The notes under the pieces were generated by a model, which saw only the letters and a program-made list of their open reading frames with translations, had not been told where the DNA came from and searched no databases. A program made the translations under genes and the position numbers. A stretch of DNA of 11,870 nt from an uncultured Prevotella sp. (GTDB lineage Bacteria > Bacteroidota > Bacteroidia > Bacteroidales > Bacteroidaceae), in assembly GCA_900545525.1 (NCBI GenBank), contig UQZX01000051.1:1-11870 (forward strand). Direction: 5' to 3'. This document shows, one piece after another, positions 1-6,178 of the stretch (positions are counted from its first letter, which is position 1; every line of letters begins with the position of its first letter).

Positions 1-912
1 TTCATTCTTGCCAAGCAGAAGCAGGAAGCCGAACAGGTAAAGGCGGAAAAGGAAGCAGCCGAAGCCGACAGGGATGCCGCGATCCGTGAGACGGACAATG
101 CAAAATCCGAACATGAAAAACTCCAAATCGGGAACGAGGAAAAGCAGCGGCGCAGCGCGGAACTTGACAGCGAAATCGCCAAAAAGGAGGAACGTGCGAG
201 AGAGGTTGACAGGGAGAACACGGACAGCATAAAGTCCGGCATCGCAAACCTTTTCGGCAAGGGCAAGTACGCAGCCATCGAGCAGGAGAACGAGAAGTTG
301 AAAGCCGAGAACGAGCATATCAAAGAGTCTTTCCCCGATGCCGTCAGGAAAGAGGTGGAGAAACGGACTAAGGAGCTGACCGAGGCGAAGCGGGCGGTCG
401 AACTGGAACGCGACAGTGCCATGGCAATCGCCGACACTTATGAATCCGAGAGGGACACGGCACTGCGGCAGCTCCGGGAGCAAAAGACCGGGGAGCAGCA
501 CCGCATCAGCATGGCAGTGAGCCGGGCAACGGCGGAGAAGGACAAGACCATAGAGCGGTTGCAGGGTGAACTGAAATCGAGCCGGGATATTCTGAATATC
601 ATCGCAGATATTCTCTACAAGGCAAGCGAGGTGTTCAGGCGAGCCGTTGAAGCGATTATCCATTTCGCCACGGAGCGGTACAAGTCTATCTTCTCTCCCT
701 CTGAAGCCGCCGACATCAAGAGCGTGATGCAGAGCTACGGAGAGACCACGGAGCAGCAGAAAGCGGTCGGCGCATGGCTCTGTGACTATGCGGAACACCG
801 ACAGCCCTTTGATGAAATAAAACATCGCCATACACTCAACGAGGTTGGCGATGTCGCGGAAGGTCGGTATGATTGGAGGATTGATAGAGGACGAGGAGGA
901 GTCAGCCTGTAA
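1..912 (+). CDS. MobV/Pre-type mobilization protein (relaxase), C-terminal part
   Basis: The reading frame is open from the first base, so the N-terminus with the relaxase domain is upstream of the window; 303 residues plus stop are seen. About the first 190 visible residues are a highly charged Glu/Lys/Arg/Ala-rich coiled coil with heptad spacing. It is interrupted by a short segment, SGIANLFGKGKY, near residues 79-90. The last 110 residues form a more globular tail containing ILNIIADILYKASEVFRRAV and end in a basic, Gly-rich WRIDRGRGGVSL. This layout, with a catalytic N-terminal domain followed by a long coiled coil, is typical of the plasmid recombination/mobilization enzymes of Bacteroides mobilizable transposons. 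They nick at oriT and pilot the strand into a conjugation pore supplied by another element. I recognise the tail from that family, but the catalytic residues cannot be checked here. Confidence 0.75.
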   Translation, partial: FILAKQKQEAEQVKAEKEAAEADRDAAIRETDNAKSEHEKLQIGNEEKQRRSAELDSEIAKKEERAREVDRENTDSIKSGIANLFGKGKYAAIEQENEKLKAENEHIKESFPDAVRKEVEKRTKELTEAKRAVELERDSAMAIADTYESERDTALRQLREQKTGEQHRISMAVSRATAEKDKTIERLQGELKSSRDILNIIADILYKASEVFRRAVEAIIHFATERYKSIFSPSEAADIKSVMQSYGETTEQQKAVGAWLCDYAEHRQPFDEIKHRHTLNEVGDVAEGRYDWRIDRGRGGVSL

Positions 913-941
913 TCCTTTTTTCACAATCCTCTTTTCAAAAT

Positions 942-981
942 AGTGCTTGGGAAGCATATATTTTGGCTTCTTTGTAGCACT
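942..981. terminator. Nested stem-loop between convergent mob and crp-like genes
   Basis: The outer stem AGTGCT (942-947) pairs with AGCACT (976-981). Inside it GAAGC (951-955) pairs with GCTTC (966-970), with small internal loops between. The structure is followed on the plus strand by TTTTGATATTTAT. It lies between two convergent stop codons, the expected place for a shared terminator. The internal loops make it weaker than a textbook hairpin. Confidence 0.5.
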
Positions 982-1014
982 TTTGATATTTATGCTTTGA
1001 CTGTTTGCTCGAAG

Positions 1015-1578
1015 TTATCTTACTTTTGCCCTAATCCGGCTCAGACTTGCCTGCGTTACGCCTAAATAGGTGGCGATACTTCCCAACGGCAATCGCTGTA
1101 ACAAATCTGGTTCTTTCTCCAATAGCTCCTTATACCGTTCCGAAGCGATAGCGGACAACATAGAAATCAGCCGTTCCTCAGTGGCAAGCAGCTCCATCTC
1201 CGCATAACGCCGTCCCCAATTGGCGATGTGCAAGTCTTCCGAAAACAACTCTTTCAGTTTTTTCCTTTTCAATACATATAAGACGGAATCTTCCATCAAT
1301 TCCATTGTTTCATATCCCGGCTCGTCATTTACATAGCCTTTCATAGAAACAAGGGTCGCTCCCTCTTTGCCGACCCAAAAAGTAATTTCTTTTCCATCCA
1401 CCGAAGTATAGGCACGGACAATGCCTTGTTTAATGAAAAAGATGTCTTTCTCTACCTTGCCGCATTCCAATACTCGGAATCCTTTGGGATATGAGACTTC
1501 CGTCAGGCATTGTCGCAACCTGTCCAAAGATGCGTCCGGCATGGCATATCTTTGGTTGATGATTTCCTTTATATCCAT
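1015..1578 (-). CDS. Crp/Fnr-family transcriptional regulator
   Basis: This 187-residue protein has the Crp/Fnr layout: an N-terminal cyclic-nucleotide-binding-like beta-roll (about residues 25-115, containing YPKGFRVLECGKVEKDIFFI and GIVRAYTSVDGKEITFW), a connecting helix, and a short C-terminal helix-turn-helix (GSIATYLGVTQASLSRIRAK, about 166-185). The length is slightly below the 200-230 of E. coli Crp and matches the short Bacteroidetes members. No cysteine cluster of the Fnr iron-sulfur type is seen, and the ligand is unknown. It is divergent from the SMR-MFS-phosphatase operon and shares a 160-bp intergenic region holding two candidate operator boxes, so it probably controls that operon and perhaps itself. 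The start at 1578 sits about 18 bp beyond a plausible start point set by a -7 box at 1602-1609. Confidence 0.85.
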   Translation of the reverse strand: MDIKEIINQRYAMPDASLDRLRQCLTEVSYPKGFRVLECGKVEKDIFFIKQGIVRAYTSVDGKEITFWVGKEGATLVSMKGYVNDEPGYETMELMEDSVLYVLKRKKLKELFSEDLHIANWGRRYAEMELLATEERLISMLSAIASERYKELLEKEPDLLQRLPLGSIATYLGVTQASLSRIRAKVR

Positions 1579-1601
1579 AGTTCATTGCTGTTGTTAGTGT
1601 G

Positions 1602-1609
1602 CAAAATTA
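1602..1609 (-). promoter_or_regulatory. -7 element for the crp-like gene
   Basis: On the minus strand this reads TAATTTTG, a match to the Bacteroidetes TAnnTTTG box, 24 bp before the start codon. No good TTTG lies 19-21 bp upstream, so the promoter may be weak or dependent on an activator. Confidence 0.45.
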
Positions 1610-1644
1610 TAAAATAGCATACGGAAACGAGAATAAACAGATGT

Positions 1645-1685
1645 TTTTTGTCAAATGAAAAGTCTGTTTTTGCCAAATGCAAAAA
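1645..1685. promoter_or_regulatory. Two repeated palindromic boxes, candidate Crp-like operators
   Basis: Two similar boxes lie 22 bp apart in the divergent intergenic region. Box 1 begins at 1645 (TTTTTGTCAAATGAAAAG) and box 2 at 1667 (TTTTTGCCAAATGCAAAA). Box 2 is a perfect inverted repeat, TTTTTGC (1667-1673), CAAAT, GCAAAAA (1679-1685), the shape bound by dimeric Crp/Fnr regulators. Box 1 is a degenerate version of it. The 22-bp step is about two helical turns, putting both boxes on one face of the DNA. If transcription toward the SMR gene starts near 1719, the boxes are centred at about -43 and -65. Assignment to the adjacent regulator is inference. Confidence 0.55.
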
Positions 1686-1705
1686 GCTATTAGGGATTGC
1701 TTATT

Positions 1706-1713
1706 TATTTTTG
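1706..1713 (+). promoter_or_regulatory. -7 element for the efflux operon
   Basis: TATTTTTG matches TAnnTTTG and lies 26 bp before the SMR start codon. The place where a -33 TTTG should be is AAAAG, the end of candidate operator box 2. A missing -33 element beside a regulator site fits activator-dependent initiation, but this is inference. Confidence 0.45.
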
Positions 1714-1738
1714 CGCCCGAATTTAATAAATCATAGGT

Positions 1739-2065
1739 ATGAATTGGATAATCTTATTATTGGCAGGATTGTTTGAGGTGAGCCTCACATTCTGTTTAGG
1801 GAAAACGAGAGCGGCATCAGGAGTTGAATTTTATTTGTGGGGAAGCGGTTTCCTTGCCTCTACCGTACTGAGCATGGCTTTGCTTGCCAAAGCAGTACAG
1901 ACTTTGCCTTTGGGAACTGCGTACGCCATTTGGACGGGAATCGGAGCGGTTGGTACGGTTTTGATTGGGATATTCGTTTTCAAGGAACCTGCCACTCCCA
2001 TACGGCTTTTCTTCCTCTTCACGCTCATTGCATCCTTGATAGGATTGAAAGTCGTGTCATACTGA
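1739..2065 (+). CDS. Small multidrug resistance (SMR) family efflux protein
   Basis: This 108-residue protein is almost wholly hydrophobic with four predicted membrane helices (about 2-20, 30-50, 56-78, 85-105), the size and layout of EmrE/SugE/QacE proteins. The essential membrane glutamate is present at residue 13 in LAGLFEVSLTFCLGKT. The third helix carries the family signature around LGTAYAIWTGIGAVGTVLIG. SMR proteins act as dual-topology dimers in the inner membrane and exchange protons for cationic drugs or guanidinium compounds. The drug-exporter and guanidinium-exporter subgroups cannot be separated by eye. It is the first gene of the cargo operon, 13 bp before the MFS gene. Confidence 0.88.
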   Translation: MNWIILLLAGLFEVSLTFCLGKTRAASGVEFYLWGSGFLASTVLSMALLAKAVQTLPLGTAYAIWTGIGAVGTVLIGIFVFKEPATPIRLFFLFTLIASLIGLKVVSY

Positions 2066-2078
2066 AAGGAAGTGACAA

Positions 2079-3272
2079 ATGAAGTATGAATTAAGGGAAA
2101 ACCAAGGCATTCCGGTACCTCTGCTGGCTCTGATGGCAGTTGCTACTGGACTTTCCGTTGCCAACTGCTACTACAACCAACCTTTGTTGGGTAGCATGGC
2201 AAAAGATTTCACGGTAAACGACTTTTCTGCTAGCATGGTAGCGACACTGACACAGATAGGCTATGTGACCGGACTTGTGTTTGTCATCCCGCTTGGTGAT
2301 TTGGTCTCACGAAAGAAGCTGATATTGACCAATTATATCATATCTTCGTGCGCCTTGCTTGCCATAGCCCTTGCCCCGAACATCTATTGGGTGTGGGGCG
2401 CATCATTGCTTGCCGGCGCATCTTCGGTTATGCCGCAATTTTTCATTCCGTTAGTATCTTACTATTCACCCCCTGCGCACAAGGTGCGTAACGTAGGGAT
2501 TATACAATCTTGCCTGCTCATAGGCATTCTTGGTTCACGGGTATTCAGTGGCTTTCTGGCTGACGTATGTGGATGGCGTTCCGTCTATTTTGTGGCTTGC
2601 TTGTTTATGCTCGGATGCTTCCTGATGATTCACAGGATGCTACCCATGCTGTCTGCCAGTTCTCAAGAAAGTTATGCAAGGTTGATGAAATCTTTGTTGC
2701 GCCTGCTCTCCCAATACCCGTACTTGCGTATAGCATCGCTGAGGGCGGCATTGGCATATGGCTCGTTCTTCGCTTTGTGGAGTTGCCTTGCTTTTCGGAT
2801 GAAACAGGAACCTTTTTTTGCTAGCGACGACATTATCGGAGCACTCGGTTTGTGTGGACTGGCAGGTGCATCCGCGGTGGTTTTCATCAGCGGCTACGTC
2901 CAAAAGTATGGTGCGAGGTTCTTCTCTATTGCCGGAGGATGTGTAGTGTTGGCTGCATGGATACTGGCATTTTGGGGGAATGACAGCTATTTGTGGATAA
3001 TAATTGCTATCTTGCTGATTGATGCTGGTATGCAATGCATCCATTTGTCGAATCAAACCAGCGTAGTCGCCCTTGACGCATCTGCCATCAATCGTATCAA
3101 TACCGTTTATATGACCATTTACTTTTTGGGTGGTTCTGCCGGTACATTCGTTTCCGGTCTGTCTTGGCAGCATTATGGGTGGACAGGTGTAGTATGCACG
3201 GGAATATTTTTCATAGTGGCTTCTCTCCTTGTCAATTGCTCAAAACAAAAAGTTGATCCGGCTGGAATGTAA
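2079..3272 (+). CDS. MFS transporter, drug-efflux type
   Basis: This 397-residue protein has about 12 hydrophobic helices. It contains the MFS motif-A-like loop between helices 2 and 3 (IPLGDLVSRKKLI, residues about 70-82) and the N-terminal signature ANCYYNQPLLGSMA, typical of one 12-helix exporter group. A short cytoplasmic loop near the middle (around residue 190) separates the two six-helix halves. It would use the proton gradient to move a small molecule across the inner membrane; the substrate is unknown. The start at 2079 follows GGAAGTGACAA, a possible ribosome site, 13 bp after the SMR stop, so the two genes are very likely co-transcribed. The pairing with SMR suggests export of related toxic compounds. 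Confidence 0.88.
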   Translation: MKYELRENQGIPVPLLALMAVATGLSVANCYYNQPLLGSMAKDFTVNDFSASMVATLTQIGYVTGLVFVIPLGDLVSRKKLILTNYIISSCALLAIALAPNIYWVWGASLLAGASSVMPQFFIPLVSYYSPPAHKVRNVGIIQSCLLIGILGSRVFSGFLADVCGWRSVYFVACLFMLGCFLMIHRMLPMLSASSQESYARLMKSLLRLLSQYPYLRIASLRAALAYGSFFALWSCLAFRMKQEPFFASDDIIGALGLCGLAGASAVVFISGYVQKYGARFFSIAGGCVVLAAWILAFWGNDSYLWIIIAILLIDAGMQCIHLSNQTSVVALDASAINRINTVYMTIYFLGGSAGTFVSGLSWQHYGWTGVVCTGIFFIVASLLVNCSKQKVDPAGM

Positions 3273-3302
3273 CATATTCATTTTATAAATAAATTCGCTC
3301 CA

Positions 3303-3749
3303 ATGAAAATCGTATTTGTGTGTACCGGTAATGCAAGCCGCTCGGCAGTTGCCGAGGTCATTTTGAGAAAAATGATTCAAGAAAAGAATCTTGAGGACAT
3401 TGAGGTGTCGTCATGTGGAACAGATGTTCCATACGGACAAGAACGTGAAGGAATCATGTGTCAAATAGCGGCGGAGCATGGATATTCGATGGGTGGTAAG
3501 GCTGTGATGATAACTGCGGAATTGGTTAATGCAGCAGACCGAATCATTGTTATGACAAGGCAACATAAGACCGAAGTGATACGGTTATTGGATCCATCAC
3601 ATTGGAATTGTATCGCATTATTTAACGACATCTGTTTCGGAGAATCTTCAGACCTCCCGGATCCTCACTATCAGTCAGCACAGGTATATTACACATGCTT
3701 CAATACCATCGAGAAAGGATGTAGGGAGATAGTCAGGAAATTGAAATAA
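3303..3749 (+). CDS. Low-molecular-weight protein tyrosine phosphatase / ArsC-like
   Basis: This 148-residue protein begins directly with the family's catalytic P-loop, VCTGNASRS: Cys7 is the nucleophile and Arg13 binds phosphate in the CX5R motif. The general-acid aspartate is Asp120 in DLPDPHY. Length and both motifs match LMW-PTPases, a fold that also includes thioredoxin-linked arsenate reductases and arginine phosphatases. Extra cysteines at 38, 53, 102, 110, 132 and 140 do not form the Cys82/Cys89 pair of pI258-type ArsC in an obvious way, so phosphatase is the safer call. It is third in the cargo operon, 30 bp after the MFS stop. No arsR, acr3 or arsB gene is visible, which argues against arsenic resistance as the sole role. 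Confidence 0.85.
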   Translation: MKIVFVCTGNASRSAVAEVILRKMIQEKNLEDIEVSSCGTDVPYGQEREGIMCQIAAEHGYSMGGKAVMITAELVNAADRIIVMTRQHKTEVIRLLDPSHWNCIALFNDICFGESSDLPDPHYQSAQVYYTCFNTIEKGCREIVRKLK

Positions 3750-3781
3750 TCGAACCCTTGTCACCATCTTTAAGTTGTTTT

Positions 3782-3801
3782 CCGGGAGTTAATGTACCCG
3801 G
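3782..3801 (+). terminator. Weak hairpin after the phosphatase gene
   Basis: CCGGG (3782-3786) pairs with CCCGG (3797-3801) around a 10-base loop, followed by CTTGTTTCTT. The stem is short and the T run imperfect, so it may be only a partial terminator of the cargo operon. Confidence 0.35.
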
Positions 3802-3899
3802 CTTGTTTCTTGGACTGTATATAATATTGATTTTCAGCAGTAGTAAGAAATTCCTTGACAATTGATTATCGTTAATTTGCCATCTGCATAAATAGCAAA

Positions 3900-3933
3900 C
3901 AAAAAGGAGATGTTTTTCATCATCTCCCTTTTG
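3900..3933. terminator. Bidirectional terminator between phosphatase and integrase
   Basis: CAAAAAGGAGATG (3900-3912) pairs with CATCTCCCTTTTG (3921-3933) with a single mismatch and an 8-base loop. On the minus strand the stem starts 6 bp after the integrase stop and ends in TTTTTG TTTG. On the plus strand it is followed by AATTTTT. It can therefore end transcripts from both convergent genes. Confidence 0.8.
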
Positions 3934-3938
3934 AATTT

Positions 3939-5114
3939 TTACTTCCACGCTCTGAACATCTTATCCCCAATATTCTGCGACACATATTGCATTGGCAACT
4001 TTGCATAAATTTCAGTTGTCTTTATTGAGGTATGCCCCATCATAAATTGTAATACCTCTTTGGATATACCCTGTCCGAGAGCCACCGTACAGGCGAATGT
4101 ATGGCGGGCAATATGTGTGGTTAATGGGAAAGAACAATTGAGAGCCAAGCCTATACCTTTAAGGAATTGGTTGTATTTCTGATTGGAGGTTATTTCCATC
4201 TTGTAATTGTTACGTTCCAAGATTTTCTGTGTAATTGGTAGAATGGGGGTTACAAACTCATTTCCTGTCTTTATACGATGTCCGTCAATGTAATCTTTGC
4301 CATCAATGGTGACAACGTGCTGTTCATAATCGAATGATTTGGCATCGCTATATGCCATGCCTGTAAAAGTCTGGAAGAGAAAGAAGTCAAGATACCTGTT
4401 CATTACGGCATCCGTGCTTTCTTCCCGCATCCGGATTAGCTTTTTCACTTGTGCTTCGGTGAGGTGAGGACGGTCGCTTTTCTCCCCACGTTTATCTTGA
4501 AAACGCTCGTATGGATTTTCCTTGATAAGTCCGAGACGGAAAGCTTCAGCTACATACGACTTAAACCGTTTGTGATAGTTGTGGATGGCAGCCTGGCTTC
4601 TTATGATTGGCTTCCCTTTCATCGTACAGGTTTGCTCCTCCCTTATGAAAAGGTCGAACTGATAGATATGTTGCAAGGTTACATCATCAAAGGTTTTGAA
4701 CTTGTCGAATCGTTCAAGTGCTTTGTATGTGGTTAAATGCCCTTTTCGAGTACCTTCGCGAAGCGGACGATTATTGATACGTTCCCTGAGCCATGCCATA
4801 AAATTACGGCGATTGCCACCGTCTGCACTTAGGTATGTTTTGAATTGGGCAATGGTCATATCATCCTTATTCACCTGCATGGCTATAAGAATATGCTCAA
4901 ACTCTGTCACTTTCTTTTGGATTTCCTCATTGATAACAACGGCACGCGGATGATTAACCACCATTCCATTCTCCCATTGGTCGAGGGTAACGTTATGTCC
5001 TGAATGAAAATAACAGCGTTCCCTTTGTAGGCAAACTACGATTTCAATGGCTCCTGCCACTGTTGTTGTGGCTTTCTTCTTCCGGTTGAAGAATAATCTG
5101 ACGTACTTACTCAT
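3939..5114 (-). CDS. Tyrosine recombinase (element integrase), Bacteroidetes type
   Basis: This 391-residue protein has three regions: an N-terminal arm-type DNA-binding segment (about 1-100), a SAM-like core-binding domain (about 105-205, from FMAWLRERINNRPLREGTRK) and a C-terminal catalytic domain (about 215-391). Catalytic residues are visible: Lys282 in HRIKTGNEF, His334 and Arg337 in HIARHTF, His361 in MMGHTS, and nucleophile Tyr370 in TTEIYAKL. The box I arginine is replaced by alanine (Ala254 in FTGMAYSDA), as in other Bacteroidetes element integrases; IntDOT also lacks this arginine. It catalyses site-specific insertion and excision through a covalent phosphotyrosine. The start at 5114 is the natural N-terminus (MSKYVRLFFNRKKK). 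GGTAACAC repeats begin 4 bp upstream of it. Confidence 0.9.
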   Translation of the reverse strand: MSKYVRLFFNRKKKATTTVAGAIEIVVCLQRERCYFHSGHNVTLDQWENGMVVNHPRAVVINEEIQKKVTEFEHILIAMQVNKDDMTIAQFKTYLSADGGNRRNFMAWLRERINNRPLREGTRKGHLTTYKALERFDKFKTFDDVTLQHIYQFDLFIREEQTCTMKGKPIIRSQAAIHNYHKRFKSYVAEAFRLGLIKENPYERFQDKRGEKSDRPHLTEAQVKKLIRMREESTDAVMNRYLDFFLFQTFTGMAYSDAKSFDYEQHVVTIDGKDYIDGHRIKTGNEFVTPILPITQKILERNNYKMEITSNQKYNQFLKGIGLALNCSFPLTTHIARHTFACTVALGQGISKEVLQFMMGHTSIKTTEIYAKLPMQYVSQNIGDKMFRAWK

Positions 5115-5117
5115 AAT

Positions 5118-5159
5118 GGTAACACATTTGTGAGATTGGTAACACAGCTACGGTAACAC
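5118..5159. repeat. Three GGTAACAC direct repeats upstream of the integrase
   Basis: Exact copies of GGTAACAC lie at 5118-5125, 5138-5145 and 5152-5159, with steps of 20 and 14 bp. A fourth copy in inverted orientation (GTGTTACC) is at 5224-5231. The cluster covers the region just upstream of the integrase start on the side facing the tRNA. Candidate roles are arm-type integrase binding sites within the attachment region or operators controlling the integrase gene. Confidence 0.7.
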
Positions 5160-5223
5160 AAAAACCGTCCCGAGGGGGCTTTTTACGTCCAAGTGTGTCG
5201 CTTTTTCTCGTTTTTTTTTGATG

Positions 5224-5231
5224 GTGTTACC
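5224..5231 (-). repeat. Inverted copy of the GGTAACAC repeat
   Basis: GTGTTACC is the exact reverse complement of the octamer repeated three times at 5118-5159. It lies 65 bp further toward the tRNA, so the four copies bracket a 64-bp segment. Confidence 0.6.
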
Positions 5232-5240
5232 ACCTTATAT

Positions 5241-5284
5241 ACTGCCTCAAAAGAATGGATAACTGACTGAGCATCAGAGGCAGT
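5241..5284. repeat. 8-bp inverted repeat near the tRNA-side junction
   Basis: ACTGCCTC (5241-5248) and GAGGCAGT (5277-5284) are perfect inverted copies separated by 28 bases. No T run follows, so a terminator is unlikely. The position between integrase and tRNA makes a recombination or excisionase-type site possible, but no function can be read from it. Confidence 0.4.
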
Positions 5285-5302
5285 GAATATTTTTGAAAAG
5301 AA

Positions 5303-5326
5303 AAGGTCTTCATTGCTGAAGACCTT
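5303..5326 (-). terminator. Terminator after tRNA-Lys
   Basis: A perfect 9-bp stem, AAGGTCTTC paired with GAAGACCTT around a 6-base loop, starts 3 bp past the encoded CCA of the tRNA on the minus strand. It is followed by TTTTCTTTTC. It would end the tRNA transcript. If an element is integrated at the tRNA 3' end, this hairpin may be element DNA that restores termination. Confidence 0.8.
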
Positions 5327-5329
5327 CTT

Positions 5330-5405
5330 TGGTGATCCGTTTGGGGCTCGAACCCAAGACCCCAACATTAAAAGTGTTGTGCTCTACCAGCTGAGCTAAC
5401 GGATC
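5330..5405 (-). tRNA. tRNA-Lys (anticodon UUU)
   Basis: On the minus strand the 7-bp acceptor GATCCGT/ACGGATC closes the cloverleaf. The D arm contains TAGCTCAGCTGGTAGAGC, and the anticodon loop is CTTTTAA, giving UUU for lysine. The T arm is TTGGG-TTCGAGC-CCCAA, followed by discriminator A and an encoded CCA (5332-5330). The body without CCA is 73 nt, a normal length. All stems pair, so the gene looks functional. Its 3' end faces the integrase, making it the probable attB of the neighbouring element. Confidence 0.96.
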
Positions 5406-5429
5406 TCCCTATGTTTTTAAAAGCGAGTG

Positions 5430-5461
5430 CAAAGGTACATCTTTTTTTATAATACACAAAA
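5430..5461 (-). promoter_or_regulatory. Promoter of tRNA-Lys
   Basis: On the minus strand TTTTG (5461-5457) is followed after exactly 19 bp by TACCTTTG (5437-5430), a full match to the Bacteroidetes TTTG/TAnnTTTG promoter. It would start transcription about 18 nt before the mature tRNA 5' end. Confidence 0.8.
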
Positions 5462-6178
5462 TTATTTGCAACTTTTTTATTACAATCCTCTATATTGTGA
5501 ATATTTTCAAACGTAACAGGCAGCAATAAGACTTCAAAGGTGCTATCCGTACACCATCAATATTTATTCGGATACGTGCGGCTTATTAAAAAAGGGAAGA
5601 GAATAGAAAACACCTGTTTAAGAAAGTTTATGTTTTTTTATACTTGACAGGCTTATCTCCTACCACCGAAACTCATATAAAATTACATGAAACGATAAAA
5701 AGGCTACAAACAAGACTAATATTAAAGTGACAAAAATCAAATAAGAAAAACTATAATACGAATATGCTGCTTTTACTCAAAACATATCATTCTACCCGGT
5801 AATTAATACTCCGTTACCAAGTATTTAATACTTCCTTACTTTCCAAGACATGACCTTTTACAATCTAAAAGGCGGCATATCGGAACGTAAGACACGGCAT
5901 ATTACAGCATGGAAATGGGGATATTACAAAAAGATAAGACACACATTTTCAATGATTTGCAAATATGATACGACATAAAAAGAACCATTATCCGTACTTG
6001 CCTGAACAAAAAGGCTAAAAGCCCGTAACCATATTTACCTGTCATCCACCCTTGCTGCCTGCAAAGATAAGAAATATTCTTGAAAAAAGCAAGTCCGCCT
6101 TTTCCGCGCCCTCCCCCGTCACATACATTTAGTATGCTGAGAATAGTTACAAACAACCGCACGGCACGTTATAGAGAT
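5462..6178. other. Gene-free AT-rich stretch
   Basis: I see no convincing gene here. The only sizeable reading frame, on the minus strand at 5902-6162, lacks a recognisable protein pattern. Items visible are a 7-bp stem, CCTTTTA/TAAAAGG with loop CAATC (5854-5872), no T run; a partial repeat of TTAATACT-like words near 5802-5833; and an outward-facing minus-strand promoter-like sequence at 6062-6093. A weak plus-strand promoter for the next operon may use TTTT followed 20 bp later by TACATTTA (6124-6131). Confidence 0.6.
6062..6093 (-). promoter_or_regulatory. Promoter-like sequence reading into the gene-free stretch
   Basis: On the minus strand CTTG (6093-6090) is followed after 20 bp by TATCTTTG (6069-6062), a good Bacteroidetes match. 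It points leftward into DNA with no gene. About 40 bases downstream is a short hairpin, GGCT-TTT-AGCC followed by TTTTTG (6023-6008). It could drive a small RNA or a tiny peptide, or be chance. Confidence 0.35.

Larger units (their letters stand above)
1..5330. mobile_element. Partial mobilizable/integrative element beside tRNA-Lys
   Basis: I infer one element because a mobilization-protein gene, a self-contained regulator/efflux/phosphatase cargo and a tyrosine recombinase lie together and stop at the 3' end of a tRNA gene. The integrase is the last gene before the tRNA, with its start codon about 215 bp from the tRNA 3' end, the standard geometry for tRNA-targeting elements. The mobilization gene looks visibly more GC-rich than the cargo and integrase. 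The far end is outside the window, so the direct repeat of the tRNA 3' end expected at the opposite junction cannot be seen. The exact right boundary is uncertain: it could fall inside the tRNA 3' part or in 5160-5330. No conjugation (tra) genes are visible, so mobilization in trans is likelier than self-transfer. Confidence 0.7.

Noticed and set aside
2..247. Minus-strand open frame, Cys/Pro-rich
   Set aside because: Antisense to the mobilization protein coiled coil; composition is a by-product of Glu/Lys/Ala codons on the other strand.
2640..3173. 177-residue minus-strand frame
   Set aside because: Lies wholly inside the MFS gene, has no family resemblance, promoter or hydrophobic pattern.
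5161..5184. Possible terminator near the integrase start (GTCC/GGGC stem, TTTTT)
   Set aside because: Only four pairs including a G-T pair; it sits upstream of the integrase where no transcript obviously needs ending.
5183..5368. 61-residue minus-strand frame
   Set aside because: Runs through the tRNA-Lys 3' half and its terminator; not a plausible gene.
5902..6162. 86-residue minus-strand frame
   Set aside because: Its start lies upstream of the inferred promoter, and the sequence is Cys/Phe/Leu-rich without recognisable domain; only the promoter-like signal was kept.
6080..6178. N-terminal extension of the TIM-barrel gene
   Set aside because: The added 33 residues are Pro/Arg-rich and would bury the signal peptide that starts at 6179.
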